Source: Mailhella sp. (GTDB lineage Bacteria; Desulfobacterota; Desulfovibrionia; Desulfovibrionales; Desulfovibrionaceae). Taken from it: 5,645 bases of DNA. The stretch lies in the NCBI GenBank assembly GCA_024404335.1, contig JAKSQA010000080.1, positions 1-5,645 of the forward strand, in the 5' to 3' direction. The position numbers and the translations under genes are program-made. Each line of letters begins with the position of its first letter. Within the stretch, counting starts at the first letter, position 1. Below the pieces are notes generated by a model that worked only from the letters and a program-made list of their open reading frames with translations, ran no database searches and had not been told where the DNA came from. Positions 1 through 4,987 of the stretch are shown one piece after another.

Positions 1-249
1 CCGGCCGCGTTCGAGCATGGCGTCGAGGGTCTCCGGATTGTCCTTCCTCGTGCGCGTGAGGGCGGAGATGTCGGATCCGGCATCGGCCGTGCCGGGCGCG
101 GGTGCTGCTGTGGCCGGCATGCCTGCCGGTGCGGAGGAGTTCCTGACGAGCGGGTGGTCTCCCAGCCGCCAGGCGACCGAGGAGGCGAACATCGCCGCAA
201 GGCCGATCATGAGGGCGAGGAGGACCGCGCGGCGGGGCCTAGCGTTCAT
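1..249 (-). CDS. Membrane-anchored protein, probable TPR (CcmI-like) cytochrome c biogenesis factor, N-terminal part
   Basis: The first 83 codons are visible; the 3' end lies beyond the window. The N-terminus is short and basic (MNARPRRA), followed by a hydrophobic segment at about residues 8-27, which reads as a signal anchor. An Ala/Pro/Gly-rich linker follows (about 38-57), and then a segment beginning DISALTRTRKDNPETLDAML that resembles the approach to a first tetratricopeptide helix. No complete TPR is visible, so the family call rests on this start and on position: a TPR protein follows ccmD in related deltaproteobacterial ccm operons. Its inferred role is binding apocytochrome in the periplasm and passing it to CcmF, as the CcmI or CcmH C-terminal domain does elsewhere. 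The ATG at 249 is preferred over the in-frame ATG at 255 because GGAG lies 7 nt upstream. The gene overlaps the end of ccmD by 11 nt in another frame. It could instead be an unrelated anchored protein. Confidence 0.65.
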   Translation of the reverse strand, partial: MNARPRRAVLLALMIGLAAMFASSVAWRLGDHPLVRNSSAPAGMPATAAPAPGTADAGSDISALTRTRKDNPETLDAMLERGR

Positions 250-376
250 CGTCATTCTCCAGGGCGGCGAGGCGCCGTTCGGTTTTCCTCTGAGCCGAGG
301 CGAGGAAGGCGACGTAGGCGCCTATGCCGATCCAGATGACGGCGTTGGCCATCATGAGCCAGTGGGTTGCGTTCAT
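239..376 (-). CDS. ccmD: CcmD, small haem exporter subunit
   Basis: This is a 45-residue protein starting MNATHWLMMANAVIWIGIGA. One transmembrane helix spans about residues 6-26 and is followed by a charged cytoplasmic tail containing QRKTERRLAALE. One hydrophobic helix, then a basic/acidic amphipathic stretch with ERRLAALE, is typical of CcmD. In known systems CcmD binds CcmC and CcmAB and is needed to release holo-CcmE from CcmC. The gene starts 3 nt after the ccmC stop, as expected for ccmD. GAGG lies 8 nt upstream of the ATG, inside the end of ccmC. Sequence conservation in CcmD is low, so the call depends on topology, size, the tail motif and position together. It is easily missed because of its length. 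Confidence 0.85.
   Translation of the reverse strand: MNATHWLMMANAVIWIGIGAYVAFLASAQRKTERRLAALENDDER
257..260 (-). promoter_or_regulatory. Shine-Dalgarno GGAG deciding the TPR-protein start
   Basis: On the minus strand GGAG lies 7 nt before the ATG at 249 and only 1 nt before the in-frame ATG at 255. This makes 249 the likely start. The site lies inside the last codons of ccmD, so translation of the two genes is probably coupled. Confidence 0.5.
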
Positions 377-379
377 ATC

Positions 380-1087
380 CTAATCCTCGTTTTCTTCTGT
401 GGGGTCGTCTTCATCGGCCATGCGTGCGAGCATGACGTCGTCAAGCCGTTCCTGCTGGCCTGTCTGGCGGTATCTGATGATGAGGAGCGGGAGCCAGACA
501 AGCCCGAAGGCCAGCACGCATGCCGCCGCGGTGACAGCCATTTCCGTCTCGAGCCCTCCGCCCTGTGCTGCGAAGACGTTCGGATGGATGGAGCGCCAGA
601 GGCGCGCGGAAAGGAAGACGAGCGGAACGTCGGCGAATCCGGCGACGGCGACGGCCGAGCACAGGGATGCGCGTCGGGCCCTCGGCATGGGCATGGAGCG
701 GAGCGCGAGGTATCCCGCATAGATGAACCAGAGTATGAGCGCGGTGGTGAGCCTGGGGTCCCATGTCCACCATACGCCCCAGGAGTGCCGTGCCCAGATG
801 GAGCCTGTGGCGAGCGTGAGCGTGCAGAAGACCATGCCGACCTCGACGGCGGCATCGGCGAGCTGCGCGTGGCGCGGAAGCCGCTTCACCAGGTGGAGTA
901 TTCCCGCGGCGCAGGCCACGCCGAAGCTGACGAGCCCCCACCATGCGAGAGGCAGATGGAAGTAGAAGATCTTCTGGGCCTGCCCCATGACGCGTTCCTC
1001 GGGGGCGTAGACGAAGACCAGCCACTGGCACAGGGCGAAGGCGAGGCCTCCGGCAAGTGCGGCGGCGGCCGTTCCGGATCGGTTCAT
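380..1087 (-). CDS. ccmC: CcmC, haem-handling protein of cytochrome c maturation
   Basis: This 235-residue multi-spanning inner-membrane protein is about the usual CcmC length. Its periplasmic tryptophan-rich WWD loop is at about residues 98-111 (WARHSWGVWWTWDP), preceded by TGS. The two conserved histidines expected to ligate haem iron on either side of the loop are H44 (in YFHLPLAWW) and H168 (in SIHPNV). CcmC binds haem at the WWD domain and transfers it to CcmE. ATG overlaps the ccmB stop as ATGA (1084-1087), and GGAG at 1095-1098 gives 7-nt spacing, so the start is well supported. The C-terminus ends in an acidic tail (residues 224-235, 8 of 12 Asp/Glu), which I do not recognise as a conserved CcmC feature. 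CcmC and CcmF share the WWD domain, but length, the HPNV motif and neighbours fix this one as CcmC. Confidence 0.96.
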   Translation of the reverse strand: MNRSGTAAAALAGGLAFALCQWLVFVYAPEERVMGQAQKIFYFHLPLAWWGLVSFGVACAAGILHLVKRLPRHAQLADAAVEVGMVFCTLTLATGSIWARHSWGVWWTWDPRLTTALILWFIYAGYLALRSMPMPRARRASLCSAVAVAGFADVPLVFLSARLWRSIHPNVFAAQGGGLETEMAVTAAACVLAFGLVWLPLLIIRYRQTGQQERLDDVMLARMADEDDPTEENED

Positions 1088-1767
1088 GATTCATCTCCGG
1101 TATAGACGAAGGGGAACAGGAGGAGCCCTGCGGCCGTGAAGACGGCGTCGAAGGCGGCGGCGAGGCCGATCCAGCGGAGCGGGTCGCCGGGGAGCGGATC
1201 GGGGTCGATTCCCAGGGATGCGAGGCGCACGCCGGCGAGCAGCAGCGGGACGAGCAGGGGGAAGAGTATGATGGAAAGGAGGGATTCGCGGCCCGAGCGC
1301 CCGGCGGCGAGTGCGCCGAACAGGGAGCCGGAGACGGCCATGCCGAGGTCTCCCAGGACGATGCCCGCAAGGGCGGGGAGGAATCCGTCGGCGAGGTGCT
1401 GCCCCAGGAAGACGAATACCGCGGGGATGAAGACGCACTGCGCGGCCATGATGAGCAGCAGCCCGGCAAGGCTCTTGCCTAGCCAGACTGACTGGACCGG
1501 CGCGGGAAGCAGCAGCAGGCCCGAACGGGCTCCGCAGAGCTCCTCGGACGCATAGAGCATATTGAAGATGAGCACCTGGCAGAACGCCGTGGCAAGCCAG
1601 AACATGGAGGCCGCGGCCTGGGGGCTGAGCGCGTCGCCGGTGTTGAGCGAGAGGCTGAAGAGGAACACGAGGAGCAGGCCCAGGAGAAGGGCCTGCATGA
1701 TGCCTGCGTTCCTGGAGAGGATGAGCGTGAGGTCCTTGCGGCAGATGGCCAGGGCGCATTTCAGCAT
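1084..1767 (-). CDS. ccmB: CcmB, membrane permease subunit of the CcmAB ABC transporter
   Basis: This 227-residue hydrophobic protein has about six membrane segments. It opens with MLKCALAICRKDLTLILSRN, the typical CcmB start in which a short cytoplasmic helix precedes the first membrane span. The segment FNMLYASEELCGARSGLLLL (about residues 68-87) corresponds to the conserved cytoplasmic region with E and R residues (LFxxDxxxG in other CcmB proteins), expected to contact the ATPase. The subunit pairs with CcmA; the complex drives release of holo-CcmE from CcmCD and is no longer thought to export haem simply. The reading frame stays open upstream to 1863, but that stretch lies inside ccmA in another frame. 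AAAGGAG at 1774-1780 sets the ATG at 1767. The first 7 nt overlap the ccmA stop (ATGCTGA). Confidence 0.95.
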   Translation of the reverse strand: MLKCALAICRKDLTLILSRNAGIMQALLLGLLLVFLFSLSLNTGDALSPQAAASMFWLATAFCQVLIFNMLYASEELCGARSGLLLLPAPVQSVWLGKSLAGLLLIMAAQCVFIPAVFVFLGQHLADGFLPALAGIVLGDLGMAVSGSLFGALAAGRSGRESLLSIILFPLLVPLLLAGVRLASLGIDPDPLPGDPLRWIGLAAAFDAVFTAAGLLLFPFVYTGDES

Positions 1768-2405
1768 GGGCGGCTCCTTTCCTCTATGGAGAGGGTCTTC
1801 CGCCGGATGGTGAGTACGGCGTCGGCTATGCCGGAGTCCTCCTCGAGGTCGTGGCTGATCCACGCTATGGCGGCCCCTCTGCTTCTGAAGTCGGTCATGA
1901 TCTCCCGCAGAAGGGATCGCGAGGGGACGTCGAGCCCGGTGGAGGGCTCATCGAGAAGGATGAGCCTCGGATCCCCCATGATGAGCCGCGCGAGGTTGAG
2001 GCGCTGCGCCATGCCGCGGGAGAAGATGCCTGCGCGCTCCTCGGCCCGTCTGGCGAGGCCTGTGGCGGAAAGGGCTTCGCGGGCGCGTGCCTCCGGAGAG
2101 AGTATGCCGGCGGCGCGGGCCCAGAAGAGTAGGTTCTCCATGGCCGTGAGCGCAGGATAGAGGAATGTGTCGTGCGCCATGTAGCCCATTCCGGCGGGGT
2201 CGATGTTCCTTGTGACCGTGCCGGAGTCGGGCCGGACAAGGCCGGCCATGATGCGCATGAGCGTGGACTTCCCCGAGCCGTTGCCGCCCGCGAGGATGGA
2301 GATCGTGCCCGGCCGGAGGGAGAGCGTGACGCCCTTCAGGATCGGAAGCGCGCCGTAGGATTTCGATACGCCTTCCAGGACTATGAGCGGTGCCCTGCTG
2401 TCCAT
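1761..2405 (-). CDS. ccmA: CcmA, ATP-binding subunit of the CcmAB ABC transporter
   Basis: This 214-residue cytoplasmic ABC ATPase has all nucleotide-binding motifs. Walker A is GGNGSGKST (residues 40-48), the signature is FSRGMAQRL (128-136), Walker B is LILLDEP (148-154), the D-loop is TGLD (156-159) and the switch histidine is H185. An aromatic Y17 in KSYG fits the A-loop. With CcmB it couples ATP hydrolysis to release of haem-loaded CcmE. The signature is SRGMAQ, not LSGGQ. The ATG at 2405 follows the ccmF TGA with a single base between (TGAcATG). The frame is open for 34 more codons upstream, but those lie in ccmF and are not ABC-like, whereas the domain begins immediately after 2405 (IVLEGVSKSYG). 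No strong Shine-Dalgarno precedes the ATG, so translation probably depends on reinitiation after ccmF. Confidence 0.95.
   Translation of the reverse strand: MDSRAPLIVLEGVSKSYGALPILKGVTLSLRPGTISILAGGNGSGKSTLMRIMAGLVRPDSGTVTRNIDPAGMGYMAHDTFLYPALTAMENLLFWARAAGILSPEARAREALSATGLARRAEERAGIFSRGMAQRLNLARLIMGDPRLILLDEPSTGLDVPSRSLLREIMTDFRSRGAAIAWISHDLEEDSGIADAVLTIRRKTLSIEERSRPC
1774..1780 (-). promoter_or_regulatory. Shine-Dalgarno AAAGGAG of ccmB
   Basis: On the minus strand AAAGGAG lies 6 nt before the ATG at 1767. It is the best internal ribosome binding site of the operon, and it rules out longer ccmB starts inside ccmA. Confidence 0.7.
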
Positions 2406-2406
2406 G

Positions 2407-4308
2407 TCATTCGCCGTCCGTGCTTCCGGGGAGGGTGCGCCTGCGGCGGAGTCCGAGGAAGGGCGCCAGGGACATGACGGCGCCGCCGATCCATATCCAG
2501 TTGACAAGCGGGTTGGAGCTCATGCGGAGCACGGCCTTCCCCCCGCTGACGCCGAGCAGGGTGGCGTAGAACTCGTTCCCGAGGGAGGGGACGGTTTCCG
2601 CTTCGGAGAAGGATGAGCGCGTGAACTTGTCGTACAGCCTGCGCTGGGGGGAGACCGTGCCGGCGGCGTCGCCTCCGCGCGAGAGCTTCAGTTCGGCCTC
2701 GATGAAGTCGAAGTTCGCGCCGCGCCCCTCGTAGAGGTTGGCGAGTGTCACGGTGAAGGGGCCTACGGAGGCCGATGCGCCTATGGCGAGTTCGGTTTCC
2801 ACCTCTTTCTTGTACGGGCCGGAGAATGCGATGCCGAGGGCGAGGAGCGCCGTGCCGATGTGCACGAGCACTGCGGTGAGCGATGATGCGCTGCGGCGGA
2901 TGCCCTTTTCGGAGAGGAGCAGCGCCATGCCGGCGATGACTGCGGCGCAGAGCGATGCGGCCATGAGGGGGAGCGCGCTGTGCACGCCGGCGTGCCAGAA
3001 GACGGCGAGGGCGCCGCACATGGCGCAGCCGGCGGCGAGGGCCTTCCTCCATTCGCGCAGGCCGCCTCCCCATTTCAGCCAGGGGCATGCGGCGAGTATG
3101 CCCAGCAGGACGGTGAAGAGGGGCAGGCAGACCCTGTTGTAGAAGTTGGCGTCAAGCCCGACGGGGCGGGCGGACCACAGCCTGCTGATGACGGGCCAGA
3201 GCGTGGCCGTGAGGATGATGATGCAGAGGGCCAGGAGCAGCCATACGGTGAGCACGACGAACCCCTCGCGGGTCTCGATGCCGCCGAGCTCCTTTTTCCT
3301 GCCGGCGGATGCGCAGAGCGACACCGCCGTGATGACGGCGAGCGATGCGATGACGAAGGCGAGCAGCACAGGGCCGACTGAGCCTTCTCCGTAGCCGTGC
3401 ACGGAGTTCACGACATTGCCGCGCACGAGGTAGGTGGCGAAGAAGGCCGAGACGGTCGTGAGGCTCATGAGGAAGATGTTCGTCCTGTGGAGCTTTCCGC
3501 GGCGCTGCTCGACGATTCCCGTGTGAAGGGCCGCGGTGCCGATGAGCCATGGGATGAGGGATGCGTTCTCCACAGGGTCCCATGCCCAGTAGCCGCCCCA
3601 GCCGAGCTCCATGTAGGCCCACCATCCGCCGAGCACGATGCCCGCGGTGAGGAAGAGCCATCCCGTGAGCGTGAAGGGGCGCGCGGCCTCAAGCCAGTGC
3701 ATGCCGTCATCGCCGTCGGAGAGCGCCTGGGCGAGGGCGAGGCAGCCCGGGATGATGAATCCGCCGTATCCGAGGAAGAGCAGCGGCGGGTGGAAGATCA
3801 TGCCGGGGTTCTGCAGCAGGGGGTTGAGGCCCTGGCCGTCGGCGGGTGCGGGCGACTGCATGACGAACGGGTCGTTCCACGTGGAGAGGAGGAGGCCGAA
3901 GAAAGCCATGACGGTGAGGAAGAGTGTAAGGAACCATATCCTGGTTCCTGCGCTGAGCGAGCGGTACGTCCGCGTGAAAAGGAATGCCGTACCGCAGAGG
4001 GAGACCATGAGGGCCCAGAAGAGCATGGAGCCGGACTGCCCCGCCCAGAACGCCGTGGTGCGGTAGAAGAGCGGAAGCGCGCGTTCGGTGTATTCGTCGA
4101 CGTAGGTCAGGGAGAAGTCGCTGACGGTGAGAGCGTACAGCAGGACGGCCGAGGCTCCGGCGAGCATGAGCGATACGCCGCCCTGGGCGTATTCAAGCCA
4201 TCTGATGTCGCTCGGACGGTTCTGCCAGAGCTGGGCGGCGCCGGCCGCGGCGCCTGCCAGGGAGCAGAATACGGCGATGACGAGTGCGGTGTGTGCGATG
4301 AGGTACAT
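2407..4308 (-). CDS. ccmF: CcmF, haem lyase subunit of cytochrome c maturation
   Basis: This is a 633-residue polytopic inner-membrane protein; E. coli CcmF is about 647. It takes haem from holo-CcmE and attaches it to CXXCH cysteines of apocytochromes. The WWD domain is at about 229-254 (WWAYMELGWGGYWAWDPVEN, then ASLIPW). Four conserved histidines are visible: H173 (IFHPPLL), H262 (LHTGIVEQ), H304 (SVHGYGEG) and H483 (LVHIGTALL). They correspond to E. coli H173, H261, H303 and H491. A periplasmic domain covers about 498-600, followed by a last helix (about 602-620) and a basic RRRR end. The start chosen is MYLIAHTALVIAV, where the first membrane helix begins and which puts H173 at the E. 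coli position. The frame stays open to a GTG at 4437 (43 extra residues) and an ATG at 4425. No start has a strong ribosome binding site, so the 5' end is less certain than the identity. Confidence 0.93.
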   Translation of the reverse strand: MYLIAHTALVIAVFCSLAGAAAGAAQLWQNRPSDIRWLEYAQGGVSLMLAGASAVLLYALTVSDFSLTYVDEYTERALPLFYRTTAFWAGQSGSMLFWALMVSLCGTAFLFTRTYRSLSAGTRIWFLTLFLTVMAFFGLLLSTWNDPFVMQSPAPADGQGLNPLLQNPGMIFHPPLLFLGYGGFIIPGCLALAQALSDGDDGMHWLEAARPFTLTGWLFLTAGIVLGGWWAYMELGWGGYWAWDPVENASLIPWLIGTAALHTGIVEQRRGKLHRTNIFLMSLTTVSAFFATYLVRGNVVNSVHGYGEGSVGPVLLAFVIASLAVITAVSLCASAGRKKELGGIETREGFVVLTVWLLLALCIIILTATLWPVISRLWSARPVGLDANFYNRVCLPLFTVLLGILAACPWLKWGGGLREWRKALAAGCAMCGALAVFWHAGVHSALPLMAASLCAAVIAGMALLLSEKGIRRSASSLTAVLVHIGTALLALGIAFSGPYKKEVETELAIGASASVGPFTVTLANLYEGRGANFDFIEAELKLSRGGDAAGTVSPQRRLYDKFTRSSFSEAETVPSLGNEFYATLLGVSGGKAVLRMSSNPLVNWIWIGGAVMSLAPFLGLRRRRTLPGSTDGE

Positions 4309-4459
4309 GGCGGGCTCGATGGGCGGCACCTGGTATGCGCCGGAAAGGGGGATGTGGCGGCCGGCCTGCGGGGCATTCCGGCGGCGGTCGGGTGCATTGT
4401 AGGCTGCAGGGCGTGCGGTTTCCATGACCGGAGTCACGGTTTCCGCTTCCCCGGGAGCG
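4309..4459 (-). other. ccmE-ccmF gap: ccmF leader or alternative N-terminal extension
   Basis: These 151 nt lie between the ccmE stop and the preferred ccmF start. The ccmF frame is open through most of it, from GTG 4437. The predicted extension is rich in Pro, Arg and Ala with no hydrophobic helix, and does not look like any part of CcmF. Every other junction from ccmF onward overlaps or is separated by three bases or fewer, so the gap is out of character. It holds a possible promoter (4396-4424). A 6-bp inverted repeat at 4324-4342 with one G-U pair is too weak to call. I see no small gene with a credible ribosome binding site here. Confidence 0.4.
4396..4424 (-). promoter_or_regulatory. 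Possible internal promoter before ccmF (weak)
   Basis: On the minus strand TGGAAA (4419-4424) is followed after 17 nt by TACAAT (4396-4401). These match the sigma70 consensus boxes at 4 of 6 and 5 of 6 positions. Transcription would start near 4389, about 80 nt before the preferred ccmF ATG. If real, the longer CcmF starts at 4437 and 4425 would not be on this transcript. A match of this quality can occur by chance. Confidence 0.25.
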
Positions 4460-4870
4460 TCAGCTTCCTTCCCTGGTGGATTTCTCGTATTTGGAGGGGC
4501 ATTTCGTCATGAGCGTCTTCGCGATGAAGACGCCGTCGCGCATGCCGCCTTCGATGATGACTTCCGAATCCTTCTCGAATGTGTCGGGAACGACGCCCCG
4601 GTAGCTGACGCGCATGCGGATCTGCGGCTTCTCCAGGTCGCGGGCCGTGAAGTCGGCGCCGAGGCCGTTCTGCGGCCGGGAGATGTCGCCTTCCGCCACA
4701 CCGAAGATGCGCGCCGACCGGAGTTCGGATTCGGGGAGCGCCGCGGCTTCTGCGACGTTGAGATGGTAGACGCTGTCTTCCGACAGGGCGGACCATACCA
4801 TGAAGCCCACGCCTGCGGCGAACAGCAGGAATGCGGCCAGGTAGACGGGGGTGTTCTTGCGTGCGGCCAT
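4460..4870 (-). CDS. ccmE: CcmE, periplasmic haem chaperone, CxxxY variant
   Basis: This 136-residue protein is anchored by one N-terminal helix (about residues 9-29) after a basic start (MAARKN), with a periplasmic OB-fold domain behind it. CcmE-type features are the strand region FGVAEGDI (56-63), MRVSYRGVVPDTFEKDSEVI (86-105; canonical CcmE has V.Y.G.LPDLF.EG..V) and EGGMRDGVFIAKTLMTKCPS (107-126). CcmE receives haem from CcmC, holds it covalently and delivers it to CcmF. In canonical CcmE the attachment residue is the His of a KHDEKY-type HxxxY motif. Here the same place reads KCPSKY, giving C124 and Y128, so a cysteine replaces the histidine. This is the variant known from Desulfovibrio and archaeal Ccm systems. 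The protein ends only eight residues after Y128, without the long flexible tail of many proteobacterial CcmE proteins. The start is supported by AGGAGAGGT at 4875-4883. It is the first gene of the operon. Confidence 0.95.
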   Translation of the reverse strand: MAARKNTPVYLAAFLLFAAGVGFMVWSALSEDSVYHLNVAEAAALPESELRSARIFGVAEGDISRPQNGLGADFTARDLEKPQIRMRVSYRGVVPDTFEKDSEVIIEGGMRDGVFIAKTLMTKCPSKYEKSTREGS

Positions 4871-4874
4871 GGGG

Positions 4875-4883
4875 ACCTCTCCT
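4875..4883 (-). promoter_or_regulatory. Ribosome binding site of ccmE
   Basis: AGGAGAGGT on the minus strand ends 4 nt before the ATG at 4870, with the AGGAG core 8 nt away. It is the most complete Shine-Dalgarno in the window. It lies just downstream of the inverted repeat at 4891-4924, so that structure could affect ribosome access. Confidence 0.65.
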
Positions 4884-4890
4884 GCCCGGT

Positions 4891-4924
4891 TTTCCGCTCA
4901 TCGCCGGCATGACGGAGGCGGAAA
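4891..4924 (-). promoter_or_regulatory. Bulged inverted repeat in the ccmE leader
   Basis: Read on the minus strand, TTTCCGC (4918-4924) pairs with GCGGAAA (4891-4897). Inside it TCAT (4909-4912) pairs with ATGA (4898-4901) across a 7-nt loop (GCCGGCG). The two stems are continuous on the 3' side and separated by a 5-nt bulge (CTCCG) on the 5' side, giving 11 pairs in all. It would lie in the 5' untranslated leader just before the ribosome binding site if the promoter at 4939-4966 is used. No run of T follows, so it is not an intrinsic terminator. It could be a translational or mRNA-stability element, or chance. Confidence 0.4.
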
Positions 4925-4938
4925 GGGGGATGCTTCGG

Positions 4939-4966
4939 ATGATAAGGGAAACGTCAGTGATTGCAA
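4939..4966 (-). promoter_or_regulatory. Probable sigma70-type promoter of the ccm operon
   Basis: TTGCAA (4961-4966) and TATCAT (4939-4944) are separated by 16 nt on the minus strand. They match the TTGACA and TATAAT boxes at 4 of 6 and 5 of 6 positions. The site lies in the only intergenic stretch upstream of ccmE, in locally AT-richer sequence than its surroundings. Initiation would fall near 4932, giving a leader of about 62 nt. No terminator is visible after the upstream gene, so read-through from it is also possible. Confidence 0.5.
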
Positions 4967-4987
4967 GGGGAGGGCCATCCGGTTTCC

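Noticed and set aside
17..1105. Long plus-strand open frame of 362 codons
   Set aside because: It runs antisense across the TPR gene, ccmD and ccmC. It has low-complexity, charge-rich composition and no family motifs, as GC-rich antisense frames usually do.
441..1469. Minus-strand frame of 342 codons overlapping ccmC and ccmB
   Set aside because: It is out of frame with both well-supported ccm genes, and its Arg/Ser/Pro-rich translation is typical of a shifted frame.
3397..4512. Long plus-strand open frame of 371 codons
   Set aside because: It is antisense to ccmF and the start of the ccmE-ccmF region. The Glu/Gly/Arg-rich translation has no recognisable domain and mirrors the codon bias of ccmF.
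4434..4910. Minus-strand frame starting in the ccmE leader (ATG 4910, continuing over ccmE)
   Set aside because: The ATG lies inside the inverted-repeat loop without a ribosome binding site. The translation is a shifted frame of ccmE, whose own frame has clear family motifs.
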